A stretch of DNA of 36,804 nt, taken from Treponema sp. (GTDB lineage Bacteria; Spirochaetota; Spirochaetia; Treponematales; Treponemataceae). The stretch lies in the NCBI GenBank assembly GCA_024402565.1, contig JAKSTM010000016.1:1-36804 (forward strand), given 5' to 3'. The position numbers and the translations under genes were made by a program. The notes under the pieces were generated by a model, which had not been told where the DNA came from, searched no databases, and saw nothing but the letters and a program-made list of their open reading frames with translations. Positions 15,001 through 23,549 of the stretch are shown here, in pieces (position 1 is the stretch's first letter; each line of letters begins with the position of its first letter).

Positions 15001-16766
15001 TTATCACTTGCACCCGCAATTTTTGGTTTTTCTTGAACACCAAAATCGTAAAGAGTTTCATTATTTACTCTAAAAGCAACTGAACTTTTATTTTTTCCAA
15101 AATAACGTTTATTGTTATAAGAAATTCCACAATCATCAGTAAAAGAGATGTTATGCTGGTTATCTATTATTCTTGGAGCAGTTGTATCTCTGACAAAATA
15201 ATAGAAAACCGAATTGTCTGCACGATTATAAAGTTCATCACATGCTGTAAGTTCAATTTGGAAAAAACCGTCTACAGGAAGAGGAATTGTATCTGATGTG
15301 AAAAAAGAGTTTAAATCAAATGTACAAAGATTATCGTCGGAAATTGCGATATTATCATTTCCTGAATAAGGAACTACAATTTCTTTATAGAAATCTTTTT
15401 CAAGATAACCTGCTTCATAAAGCCAGTTTCCTTTTTCATCAAATAATCTTAAATTTTTAGGAGCTTTTTGCTTTGCGTTTGGAATATTTCCACCTTCAGG
15501 AACATATAATAGACGCAAAACAGCAATAAAGTTTTTAATTTTCGAATCACGGTCACTAGCACTAACTTTAAATTTGAACATCTGATCTTTTACAACATGA
15601 ATAGAATCCGCATATGTATGATTTGGATCAGGTGAATCTGAAGGTTCAAAATCTCCCCAAATGGTAACTGGAATTTCCTCATCAGGAGTTTCGGAATCAC
15701 CTTTAAGGAAAAGTTTAGTATCTTCTTGTGACAAAATAGGTCCTGTTGAATCTCCTTTAGTACCAATGGTATATGTGAAATAATAATCCTCTAATAATGG
15801 AATACCTGCTTCATCAGTGAAAGTCTTGTCAATTGAAACACGAACTTCACTTCCTGATTTCATCCATAAAGGTTCATCTGTATTATTAACAGGACTAATC
15901 ACAACTTGATAATTGTTTTCTTTTAATTCAGGATTTTTGAAATATCTTGGGTGAGCATCCGTACCACTTAATATTTCCTGGAAAACATTTTCGCCATTTC
16001 CATTTAAGACCCCAGCATTATCACAGCGCATAACATTAAAATAATTTAAATAAGCTGTCGAATCAGCACCAAAAGATTTCATAGGTTTTGAAAAACGAAT
16101 TGTAATAGGAGCGGTTCGCATTACATCTTTTTCAAATGAGTAAGGATCTGTACTTTGAATGAAAGGACGTATTTTAGTTTCTACTACAATGGAAATTGTC
16201 TGACTATTTGACTCTTCCACAAAAAGAGTACCTGAAAATTTGGAAAGATTTGATTCAAGCTTTGCGTTTTTTATGCTTACAATATTTTCTCCAGAATTAT
16301 TAACCAAAAACAGATTTTCTGGAACAAATGTTTTTCTAGCCATTTCATATCTACAAAGAACATTCTCTGATGCATCTTTAATTAAAACTGCTGAAATAGC
16401 ATACTGATCTATGGCATTAATTGAAAACTGAACTCCATTTGAAGAAAGAGTTTTCACCTCGCCAGAAGGAGAAATAGAAGATTCAGAAGAGGATACAAAA
16501 TTTACAGTTTTCTTAAATACTGAAACAGGGGATATTGTAAGATTTGAATCTGTTTCATTAATAAGTCTAAATTTTAAGGATGCATTTGTAACAGATTCAT
16601 AATTATTTCCTTCACTAGTCAAAATTGAAACATCATAAACAGCTAAAAGTGAATTTAATACCGCTTCCGAAGAAGTATTGAAACTGGAATTAAGGGAATA
16701 AAAAGCGTAAGTTCCAGGAGAAGGTTTTATCCAATTGTATTCATCTTCTGTGTATAGAGGAACCAA
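12003..16766 (-). CDS. Giant Ig-like surface lipoprotein, C-terminal part (frameshifted from 17087-18526)
   Basis: 1,587 residues from the first ATG, but the frame is open and protein-like up to 17159 and continues the product of the upstream frame, so this is the C-terminal ~1,720 residues of one ~2,174-residue lipoprotein. After more of the N-terminal ~130-residue modules comes an SbsA-like Ig domain (MRTAPITIRFSKPMK) and then a series of Ig-like units each opened by a DTTPP-type linker: DTTAPRIID, DTTPPHVEI, DTTPPELCL, DNIPPEITL, DKNAPKLVS. The last ~90 residues resemble a jelly-roll carbohydrate- or protein-binding end domain (SGWTTRKVTGLSNGIHTFTW, then CLIDNIIF). Likely cell-surface adhesin or scaffold. 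As it stands this part has no signal peptide or ribosome site of its own. Last gene of a three-gene operon. Confidence 0.8.
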   Translation of the reverse strand: MVPLYTEDEYNWIKPSPGTYAFYSLNSSFNTSSEAVLNSLLAVYDVSILTSEGNNYESVTNASLKFRLINETDSNLTISPVSVFKKTVNFVSSSESSISPSGEVKTLSSNGVQFSINAIDQYAISAVLIKDASENVLCRYEMARKTFVPENLFLVNNSGENIVSIKNAKLESNLSKFSGTLFVEESNSQTISIVVETKIRPFIQSTDPYSFEKDVMRTAPITIRFSKPMKSFGADSTAYLNYFNVMRCDNAGVLNGNGENVFQEILSGTDAHPRYFKNPELKENNYQVVISPVNNTDEPLWMKSGSEVRVSIDKTFTDEAGIPLLEDYYFTYTIGTKGDSTGPILSQEDTKLFLKGDSETPDEEIPVTIWGDFEPSDSPDPNHTYADSIHVVKDQMFKFKVSASDRDSKIKNFIAVLRLLYVPEGGNIPNAKQKAPKNLRLFDEKGNWLYEAGYLEKDFYKEIVVPYSGNDNIAISDDNLCTFDLNSFFTSDTIPLPVDGFFQIELTACDELYNRADNSVFYYFVRDTTAPRIIDNQHNISFTDDCGISYNNKRYFGKNKSSVAFRVNNETLYDFGVQEKPKIAGASDKVFWRVALATSKTVFDSTTMVSSWTSWKEASSIQKTLIPDSYFASHPEDCIIYPWISLKDENGLIRTGFCDNGQLLYIDVTSPKVPVLIDNSDEYFMNLNKDILTLNKTSVTTNWRLEDQSSIGIETYPKLVVKENSQIIEPAGYSLTVNTGKSYEIYAEDLLGNISEKIVFNALFDTTPPHVEITGLNPEYNNSFSGLLYTGDPFNQDITYEDFSFTVGVGDGFDYDLKQQSSGSSSNGRTTTYTNGKVVLDFTVTETGHGIVENGIKITNIKISSIQIDDGPEIPYDNLKIFDNEIDRYYGPYTCIPVTDGTINNNTKYRVKGELIPRKDDSDNIADGDYFVEVYVSDGLNDESSDIDSIILDTTPPELCLGNSNDTQSWYSSTDVSKILYFKQNNGEAIYNEIQSLIAFPNAVSNKNDLSSTYKAEDNGVRKAFIEIYVDSEYRYDSNNYIYYKKNNRYMYFDPKNDSTYTSINNIFPDNIISDNWTSHSVYLPSFSSEKSNSFIVKVSDIFGNSRNYYLNFYDDSEGPHLSFVSEKHTGLIKHYRNDDGVAVELERYHPENIFKSVSFYTEDGKHSFYTEDLENAFLKDYSIDSTGTVWHYVALDKVGNSYSDKITVVLDNIPPEITLKSFEGTQSSSTTQNEFLLKLDLKDSISGLNHLNLLSRHKSVKYSLNSGSSYEDIDYDYSEGIYKISFDEGYLKFPKTKSVWLKVITSGKFPEFHISIDDAIGNTSVFYVEDKNAPKLVSISNNNGSFVNYNLTDQNIQRVGEFPESTMVYSKNGIIYVYGAPSTTSVNLRMKATDQSYSSLTDLFDNPNNSFKFVITNDGTYNLSANTIMTKSVSTTKTGGESYFFKLRDCYNIESNQVSIKSYKVEVTNDTTYPWVNYSTERNKGNYSLSAGNLGIHTSSSSITYKTTATSISFDCNVISESNYDKLELIVDGLAKTTISGNTSGWTTRKVTGLSNGIHTFTWKFSKDGSTTADNEKCLIDNIIFE

Positions 16767-17086
16767 AGAATTCGGAGTAGAAACTCTAATGGAATCAAAG
16801 TTATAAGTATTATCAGAAGAAAACTTTACAGAATATTCTTTTCCTGGATGTGCAATAATTTTACCGGAAGGAGTATTAACAGTATTCTTAACATAAGTAT
16901 CTGCCTGTATCTTAAGTTTTTTTGCGTAACCTTTTTTTACCCTAATTTTAAATGTGGCACGAACTTCTCCAGAATCTTCATCAAGAGTTGGATTAAAGTT
17001 ATAAACAGCAAAAAGGGATTTTTTAACAGATTCAAGACTTTCATCAAGTATTTTACTGTCAGTTATATAAATATAATTTATAGGCT

Positions 17087-18526
17087 TTACTTCAGAGGAA
17101 TCATATTTTGTCTGGTTATATGTATATATGATTGAATTTGATTCATCCGTAAAAATAAATCATTTAAGTTATACCCAGGAACTGAAGAAACTGTAAAAGT
17201 GTAATCTTTTCCCGGATGGAATCTTACTTCGCTTACCATTGGGTCAATAGAATTTTCATTTTTCTTTGAAACTGGTATCAAAATAGAATTTATATTTAAT
17301 ACAGGTTTTATAATTACTGTTTCAGAAAAACCATTAATCGATTTTACATTAAACGAAACTGTTGTTTTTGTTTCATAAGCGTTTGAGTCGGTTGTTTCTA
17401 CATAAAGGGAATAAATAGCAAAAGCGGCAGATTTAACTTCTTCAAGTGTTTCATCTACAGTATCTGAATCAGATATATATACGTCAGGTACAGCTCCTGA
17501 TTCTGTAGAAAATGAAAGAGAGTCATAACTATACTGATCAGGAATTGAAATTTTAAAGCTTAAGTCTTTTGATGGAAGTACTACTTTTGGAGCATTCGGA
17601 GTGATAGTTGTATTTTCATATCCTTCAACGTTACCTAAAATCTTCAAATATGAATCAACTTTTGGTTTTACATAAACCATACTTTCAAGGTTATGGAAAA
17701 GACATGCATTGAATGAAACTTTTACTGCACCTTCTGGTAAATTATTTTCAGTTACATTAAAAAGACATAAAAGAGAATTTGTTACGGCAGAAGAATAATA
17801 ACTTCCGTCGTTATCGGACTTTGTTTCCGGGTTTCCGTCTTCACAATTTATGATATATGTATAAGGTTCAGGAATGTTTTCTCCCAAAGCATAGAATTGA
17901 TCTAGTGTATAAACTGGAATATCAATTTCTTCAACTCCATCACTTGAAATAAATTTAATACGGCCAAAACTGATTCCATAATCATTAGTTGTCTGAATAA
18001 CAAAATTCTGATAAGAAAAACTTTCATTTCCTGTAAGTCTTACCTGATTTGCGATAAGGCTTTTTGCTTCACTAGTTGAGTTCTTAGAATAGAAGTCAAT
18101 ATTGTCATAGGAAATACTGAGAACAGGGTTTTCATGTACTTTTGCAACAACATAAACACCTCTTATTTCTTTCAGAAGGGTTACATTTGTTTTCAGACTG
18201 TTTTCATTTTCAAAAATTATATCATCGGAAGTTAGGGGAGTTTCGTTATTATCTTTATCACGGACAACAGCGTACCACTTTTCAAACACTCCGGAATTTT
18301 TAGGAAGACTAAGTTCAATCTCAAAAGGAATACCAACACGGGCATCTCGGTTGAAACCTGTTACTACAGTTCCGTGATCACTTACTACTGAAACAAGGAT
18401 TTGTGCGGCTGTATTATAACGGACTTCTTCAGCCATTTTATTTGCGGTATCAAGGTTTCCTGTCAGAAAATTTTCACATGAAGCAAATAATAAACATGTA
18501 AAAATAATCCCTAAAAACTTTTTCAT
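17087..18526 (-). CDS. Giant Ig-like surface lipoprotein, N-terminal part
   Basis: 479 residues to the present stop, of which ~457 are the real N-terminus. The signal peptide MKKFLGIIFTCLLFASC ends in a lipobox with Cys17, so the product should be lipid-anchored. AAGGAGAT lies just before the ATG. Repeating modules are visible, each with a PGK-YTFTV-like strand, a Y-x-x-(D/N)-S/L block and an Asp/Ser-rich loop (YSYDSLSFSTESG, YNFDSIRVSTPNS further on). The final ~22 residues (RMNQIQSYIHITRQ onwards) are out of frame; the correct continuation is in the other frame (TDESNSIIYTYNQ) and joins the downstream part. It follows the transglutaminase-fold gene by 52 bp, apparently in the same transcript. 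Confidence 0.85.
   Translation of the reverse strand: MKKFLGIIFTCLLFASCENFLTGNLDTANKMAEEVRYNTAAQILVSVVSDHGTVVTGFNRDARVGIPFEIELSLPKNSGVFEKWYAVVRDKDNNETPLTSDDIIFENENSLKTNVTLLKEIRGVYVVAKVHENPVLSISYDNIDFYSKNSTSEAKSLIANQVRLTGNESFSYQNFVIQTTNDYGISFGRIKFISSDGVEEIDIPVYTLDQFYALGENIPEPYTYIINCEDGNPETKSDNDGSYYSSAVTNSLLCLFNVTENNLPEGAVKVSFNACLFHNLESMVYVKPKVDSYLKILGNVEGYENTTITPNAPKVVLPSKDLSFKISIPDQYSYDSLSFSTESGAVPDVYISDSDTVDETLEEVKSAAFAIYSLYVETTDSNAYETKTTVSFNVKSINGFSETVIIKPVLNINSILIPVSKKNENSIDPMVSEVRFHPGKDYTFTVSSVPGYNLNDLFLRMNQIQSYIHITRQNMIPLK
17151..17155 (-). other. Frameshift site in the giant lipoprotein gene (A5/T5 tract)
   Basis: On the minus strand GATTTATTTTTACGG carries five T where six would give D-L-F-F-T-D-E-S and keep one frame across 12003-18526. 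The total length, 6,524 nt, becomes a multiple of three with one added base. Either a real mutation, a phase-variable tract or a sequencing error. Confidence 0.75.
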
Positions 18527-18578
18527 TTTTATCTCCTTATTAATTCCTTTTTGATAATAAAAAACTTTTCTAACTCTC

Positions 18579-20255
18579 TTAATAATTTAAATTAATCTGC
18601 TTACGGAAAGCGGAAAGCAATTCCTCTTCAGAAGGAATTTCAACAATAAAATCTTCTCGTGGTGGACAAACTGATTTATAGTTGTATTCATTCCATGAAG
18701 TTCGGGTAGGGTAAATCATAGCCTGATTTGTCTCCATAGCTTCGGCTTTTTTCCATTCAGTCATACCGAAACGAACAGCGGCATTGAATCCATCTTTTAT
18801 CATAGTAATTTCAACTGGAATCCAGGCTTTGTCTTCTGCAATTATCAGAATATCAGTTGAGAACACAGAACGGGCTTCTTCTTCTGAAAGACCTGTACAG
18901 AAGGCTGTATAAATATGTCCTGGAACAGTAATAAAGGCCGATTCAATTCCAAGTGTTTCCAGAAGGGAACAATAAAGAATGGAAAGGTCATCACAGTCTC
19001 CACCGCGGAAACGAAGAGTCTGGAATGGGAATTGAAGGAAGTCTACTGAAGCAGAACCAACGTTATCTGAATAAGCACTGGTAGGGTCAATTACATAGTT
19101 CATTCCATAAAGCTTAACCGCTTCAAAAAGTCCTGCAGCATACTGAAGGTTTGTATTTTTTCCTTCTACAAGGCTGTGACGAACCATGGTTTCAATTTGC
19201 TTTGCAAAGTCGTTTGTCTGTGAGTCCTTACTTGAAACAAAAACAGCAGCCCGGCGGTCATCTTCCCAGGACATTGCATTACGATTATATACTGGAACTT
19301 TTACCGGAATTTCGGCAGATTCTTTTCGTCCAAGTCGCTTGTATTCAAGAATAACACGGGCATTTGCATCAGATTGTTCCAGAAGCTTAAGTGTAGATTC
19401 ATTGAAGAATGCTGTAAGGTTTACAGAAACTGTTTCATTCTTTTTTATATAAGGGATTTTTTCGCAGAACTTACTGTGACTCATATATTGTTCACAATAG
19501 AAATAAACATTTACATCTGTGATAGCAGTATCTTCGCCATTATAAATATCAACAGTACCAAAAGAGTTTGTGTTATACCATGAATAAAGAACTGGGAAAA
19601 CAGGATTCAGACTGGATAATTCTCCGCTGATTTTTATTTTTGGAGAAAAGGCTTCTTTCATATTAATTGAAAAGCCAGCCTTTATAGAAAAATCACTTGG
19701 TGAAAAAACTTCGTTATATCGTGATTTATATCCAACAGTTATATCTGCATTAAGCCACGGGAAAATTCTTATTTGAGTTCCTACATCCACTCCATAAGAA
19801 ACACCGGATAAATTGACGTTGTTAATATCACTGGAATTAGTTTCTGAAGCGATTTTATGACTTGCAGAAAAAAGTCCTCCGTAAAGGTCACCTTTTAGAA
19901 CTACACGGTCATGAACAGGATAAAGAAAAGAAACTCCAAGGGAACCATCAATAACATCAAAACCATTCAGTTTACTTTGTGAATTATTAGGATTTACAGT
20001 CTGAGCGTAATGAGAAAATCCTCCGCCAACGAAAATACCAAGAAATGGAAAAGGTCTGATTTCCAAGTCCAATTCTGCCCCAAGAGGAGCTTTTAAAACC
20101 GAAAGAGTTTCAATGCTTTTCTGATCCTGAATTGGAATACCCGTATTGAAACCAGCCCCTAAAAGGATGCTGGTTTCTGCATAAAGTCCTGAAGACAAAG
20201 AAAGTACAAAACAAGCGGAAAGGACACTTAAAAAGGATTTTTTATTTAATCTCAT
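18579..20255 (-). CDS. Exported barrel protein with active-looking transglutaminase-like domain
   Basis: 558 residues. Signal peptide of ~26 residues ending GLYA. Residues ~28-205 alternate in the manner of outer-membrane beta strands (repeated Gly/aromatic girdles, PFLGIFVGGGFSHY, LNADITVGYKSRY). Residues ~230-325 look like a beta-sandwich, and ~350-520 carry a transglutaminase/cysteine-protease fold: Cys421 in RGGDCDDLS, His447 in VPGHIYTAF and Glu482 in WIPVEIT. That is the Cys-His-acid triad in the right order and spacing, with Glu replacing the usual Asp. Possible roles are cross-linking or cleaving an envelope protein; the obvious candidate is the giant lipoprotein encoded next. AAGGA precedes the ATG, 15 bp after the upstream paralogue. 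Substrate unknown. Confidence 0.75.
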   Translation of the reverse strand: MRLNKKSFLSVLSACFVLSLSSGLYAETSILLGAGFNTGIPIQDQKSIETLSVLKAPLGAELDLEIRPFPFLGIFVGGGFSHYAQTVNPNNSQSKLNGFDVIDGSLGVSFLYPVHDRVVLKGDLYGGLFSASHKIASETNSSDINNVNLSGVSYGVDVGTQIRIFPWLNADITVGYKSRYNEVFSPSDFSIKAGFSINMKEAFSPKIKISGELSSLNPVFPVLYSWYNTNSFGTVDIYNGEDTAITDVNVYFYCEQYMSHSKFCEKIPYIKKNETVSVNLTAFFNESTLKLLEQSDANARVILEYKRLGRKESAEIPVKVPVYNRNAMSWEDDRRAAVFVSSKDSQTNDFAKQIETMVRHSLVEGKNTNLQYAAGLFEAVKLYGMNYVIDPTSAYSDNVGSASVDFLQFPFQTLRFRGGDCDDLSILYCSLLETLGIESAFITVPGHIYTAFCTGLSEEEARSVFSTDILIIAEDKAWIPVEITMIKDGFNAAVRFGMTEWKKAEAMETNQAMIYPTRTSWNEYNYKSVCPPREDFIVEIPSEEELLSAFRKQINLNY

Positions 20256-20270
20256 ATTTTAGTTTCCTTA

Positions 20271-22262
20271 CTAGTTTCCCTGTTCATTAGCAATGCGTTC
20301 AAGACCTTTTTTTGCACCTGAATGTTCAGGATTAATTTCAAGAACTTTGTTGTACCAGCTTTTTGCATCTGCATAATTCTTTTCCAGAAGTGCAATATTA
20401 GCAAGGTTAGACATAGCAGAAACAGATCCAAGTTTTGCTGATTTGTTATATGCATCTTTTGCATTTTTATAATCACCGGAACGTACATAAAGAAGTCCAA
20501 GTGCATTAAGGTTTGCTTCAGTAGGATTAGACTGAGCAAGTGCTGCCTGAGTTCGTATTTTCGGTTGAATTTCATTCTGAAGATATTCAGACAAATCTTT
20601 ATCGGCTCTTTTTTTCAAGGCGGCAGTTTCATATTTTACATTCTGAGCATTTCCTGAAATTCCGACAGGTGCATAACTTGCCCAGGCGTCACGAAGAATA
20701 ATCATTTCTGAACCTTCTTCTTCTGCAGCAATTGCTTCAAGGGCAGATTTCCATGATGCATTAAATCCGTTCTTAATATTTTTCATAGAAAGTGGAAGCC
20801 AGACTTCATCGTTATAAACAATTACACTTTCAGGATTATTTACAAGAGAAGCAACGCCTTTTTCAGTAGCATTCATTGAAAGGGCCACAACAAAATCGTC
20901 TGTAAGAGGAATCAATGCAGTATCAATTCCGACAGCCTGCATAAGGGAAGAAGTAAGAACTGCCAGATCATCTACATCGCCACTTTTGTATGTTAGGGTC
21001 TGGAAAGGGAACTGAATAGAATCAACAGCATCCATATCCAGATGATATGTTGAATATGGTGTGTTTACACCTGGAACATAATCGATTCCAATTGTATTAA
21101 TAGCTTCAACAATCCACATGGCAAACTGCATGTTACGGTTCAAACCTGTTCTAAGACTGTCACGGGCAAGGCCAACAATAGACTTAGAAAGTTCAAGAAC
21201 TTCATTTGAGTTTGGTGAAATAAACATTGCTATAATTGCCGGATCTACCCATTTCATTGCATTGCGGTTATAGACATCAAGAATGAAAGTATCTTCGGCA
21301 GTCATTGGTTTTCCAAGAAGGGTATATTCAATAATTATTTCGCCAGGAATCTGACCGTCTTCAGTGATAGATGAAAGGTTTTCAGAAAAGTCTGCAAGAA
21401 GAGGAATATCTACATATTTGTTTTTACGAATCATAGGAACTTCACCACAAGAGAAAAGAGATGAAGTATACTGGTCGGCACGGAAATAAACTTTTACATC
21501 ACGGATTTCTGCAGATTCGTAGTTTGAAACACGAGCATAGGCAAAACCGTTTTCTTTATAGATATTTGCATATACAGGATAAACTGGTTCATCCTGAAGA
21601 CATTCACTGTCGATCTTTTTTGAAATCTTGGAAGTATTAATTGTATATTTAAGGCTTAATCCAAATTCAGGACCGCTTATCATACAATCTGTAAAACTGA
21701 ACTTATCAAGAAATGAAACAGAGTATCCTAATTCTGCACCAAGCGACAAAGCCGGAGAAAGGCGGAAAGAAGCATCCATGAAAGCACGCATATACATACT
21801 TCTCATTAAATACTGTTCAGGTTTTATTTCATAATCGTTACCTGTGGCATCCTTAATTCCCGGAAAATCATAAATACCTAAGTGCATGCCACCCGCAAGT
21901 CCCCCCTGAAGTTCAAGACGAGAAATAGGGTAGAAAAAAGCAGACACATTCAGACCACCAAAGTAATCCATGAAGTAAGTAGGATTTCCTTCCTTCTGAA
22001 TATATTTAAGACCAAATTCAGGACCTACAGAGATAAGGTCAAAAAGATTAATCCCAAAACTTCCAGTAACACCAAATGCAGGATTTACTATTATTTTTTT
22101 ATCGTTTTTATCTACCATGGAGCCAACAGGCGCCAGAAGATTTGGAGTGAGTCGAAAATTCAGTTCAACGGCAGAAAGGGCCGACATAACCGCAAAAGCC
22201 GCACATAAAACAGATACTTTCTTTAAAGCTCGACTATTCAAATTCAATAAAACATTTTTCAT
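20271..22262 (-). CDS. Exported barrel/transglutaminase-fold pseudoenzyme with TPR tail
   Basis: 663 residues, colinear with the next gene's product over barrel, sandwich and transglutaminase-like parts; both share VYNRNAM, QFPFQTL and the (D/N)GFNA block. Signal peptide ~31 residues ending ALSA. The catalytic positions are all replaced: KSGDVDDLA has Val430 for Cys, Asp456 stands for His, and Ser492 for the acidic residue. It adds a C-terminal TPR-like region (~580-660, LGLLYVRSGDYKNAKDAYNKS and ANIALLEKNYADAKSWYNKV) that the paralogue lacks. Probably a non-catalytic partner or scaffold rather than an enzyme; this is inference. First gene of the operon, with a weak GAGAT ribosome site and a dyad overlapping its likely promoter. 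Confidence 0.75.
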   Translation of the reverse strand: MKNVLLNLNSRALKKVSVLCAAFAVMSALSAVELNFRLTPNLLAPVGSMVDKNDKKIIVNPAFGVTGSFGINLFDLISVGPEFGLKYIQKEGNPTYFMDYFGGLNVSAFFYPISRLELQGGLAGGMHLGIYDFPGIKDATGNDYEIKPEQYLMRSMYMRAFMDASFRLSPALSLGAELGYSVSFLDKFSFTDCMISGPEFGLSLKYTINTSKISKKIDSECLQDEPVYPVYANIYKENGFAYARVSNYESAEIRDVKVYFRADQYTSSLFSCGEVPMIRKNKYVDIPLLADFSENLSSITEDGQIPGEIIIEYTLLGKPMTAEDTFILDVYNRNAMKWVDPAIIAMFISPNSNEVLELSKSIVGLARDSLRTGLNRNMQFAMWIVEAINTIGIDYVPGVNTPYSTYHLDMDAVDSIQFPFQTLTYKSGDVDDLAVLTSSLMQAVGIDTALIPLTDDFVVALSMNATEKGVASLVNNPESVIVYNDEVWLPLSMKNIKNGFNASWKSALEAIAAEEEGSEMIILRDAWASYAPVGISGNAQNVKYETAALKKRADKDLSEYLQNEIQPKIRTQAALAQSNPTEANLNALGLLYVRSGDYKNAKDAYNKSAKLGSVSAMSNLANIALLEKNYADAKSWYNKVLEINPEHSGAKKGLERIANEQGN

Positions 22263-22295
22263 ACAATAATCTCATTTTTAAATATGAAGTCTATC

Positions 22296-22323
22296 TTGAT
22301 AGTTTAATGTATAAGATTATACA
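22296..22323 (+). promoter_or_regulatory. Candidate alr promoter
   Basis: TTGATA (22296-22301), 16-bp spacer, TATACA (22318-22323), 44 bp before alr. The -10 lies inside the dyad at 22306-22325. Confidence 0.4.
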
Positions 22324-22325
22324 TT
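22306..22325. promoter_or_regulatory. 20-bp palindrome between alr and the surface-protein operon
   Basis: AATGTATAA and TTATACATT are perfect inverted arms with a 2-bp centre. The dyad contains a TATAAT -10 for the minus-strand operon (22321-22316), for which no good -35 is seen, and overlaps the candidate alr -10 on the other strand. One bound regulator could affect both. Confidence 0.5.
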
Positions 22326-22367
22326 GTAAAGAAAATGTTTTTGTTCTAAAGTAATAGTGGTGGGACT

Positions 22368-23531
22368 ATGAAAAACGAAACAACTCGTGCAATTATCTAC
22401 AAAAAAAACATTGAAAATAATATTTCTGAAATAAAAAAACTCTTAAAATCTGAAACAAAAATGTGCGTTGCCGTAAAAGCAGACGGATACGGAACAAGTG
22501 CTCTGGAAACTGCAAGGCTCTGTGAAAAGCTTGGCGTTGATATGCTTGCAATCGCCCGTGTAAGTGAAGGTATTGAACTTCGTGAAGATGGAATCAAACT
22601 TCCGCTTCTTCTTTTAAGTCTCTGCTGTCCTGAAGAATTTTCTGATTTAGTAAAATATAACATCACTCCATTCATTTTCGGAAAAGAACATATTCTAAAG
22701 CTTGATGAAACTCTTGAATCTCTTGGCCTTACCGAAAAGTTCAGTGTTCATCTTGCTGTTGATACTGGTATGGGGCGAATCGGTTGCTATAAGGAAGAAG
22801 CGGCTGAACAGGCAAAACTTATCGCTTCATCAAAACACCTTAAACTTACCGGTATGGGAACTCATTTTGCTTTAAGTGATTGCATTGAAGAAAAAGGAAT
22901 TGATTACACAAACCAACAGTTTGAAAATTTTTCAGAAGCAGTGAAAGCGGTAAAGGACGCAGGAATTAATCCCGGCATCTGTCACGCAGGGGCTTCCGCC
23001 ATTGCCTGTTCAAGACCTGATATCCATTTTGATATGGTGCGTCCGGGAATTATTGTTTACGGATATTATGCAGATCAGGTAGATAAAAAATATCTTGAAT
23101 CAAAAGGCATTAATCTAGAACTGAAACCTGTAATGCAGTTTGAAACAAAAGTTTCTGCAATCCGTCGCTTTATGCCAGGTCAGACTGTTTCTTACGGAAG
23201 AACATGGACCTGCGAAGAAGAAACAGATATTGCGGTTCTTCCTGTGGGATATGCCGACGGACTTCTGCGCCGTTTCAGCCCGGGAATAAAAGTTGCAATT
23301 AATGGGAAAGAATATCCTGTTGTCGGAAGAATCTGCATGGACCAGTGTATGGTAAATATCGGAAAAGACAACAAAGAAATTAAATGCTGGGACAAGGCAG
23401 TTCTTTTCGGACCTGTTGGTCAGGACGGAGCTTGTCAGGATGCTGAAACTTTAGCAGCCCTTGGGAACACAATTTCTTATGAAGTTATGACTTCTATAAG
23501 TAAACGTGTTCCACGTATTGTAGTTGATTAA
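22368..23531 (+). CDS. alr: Alanine racemase
   Basis: 387 residues, the usual length. PLP-dependent interconversion of L- and D-alanine for peptidoglycan. The PLP lysine lies in VAVKADGYG (Lys38), and the catalytic tyrosine is in SYGRTW. DTGMGRIG, HAGASAIA, DMVRPGIIVYG and GRICMDQ are all recognisable family blocks. The PLP motif reads KADGYGT rather than the common KANAYGHG, a mild variation. GGTGGG precedes the ATG. It runs toward folC, leaving an 18-bp gap with no convincing terminator. Confidence 0.95.
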   Translation: MKNETTRAIIYKKNIENNISEIKKLLKSETKMCVAVKADGYGTSALETARLCEKLGVDMLAIARVSEGIELREDGIKLPLLLLSLCCPEEFSDLVKYNITPFIFGKEHILKLDETLESLGLTEKFSVHLAVDTGMGRIGCYKEEAAEQAKLIASSKHLKLTGMGTHFALSDCIEEKGIDYTNQQFENFSEAVKAVKDAGINPGICHAGASAIACSRPDIHFDMVRPGIIVYGYYADQVDKKYLESKGINLELKPVMQFETKVSAIRRFMPGQTVSYGRTWTCEEETDIAVLPVGYADGLLRRFSPGIKVAINGKEYPVVGRICMDQCMVNIGKDNKEIKCWDKAVLFGPVGQDGACQDAETLAALGNTISYEVMTSISKRVPRIVVD

Positions 23532-23549
23532 TTATTATTTTCTGGAAAC

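Noticed and set aside
12003..18526. Two separate genes for the large lipoprotein region
   Set aside because: The downstream frame has no signal peptide or ribosome site, the repeat pattern continues across the junction, and one added base joins the two parts exactly.
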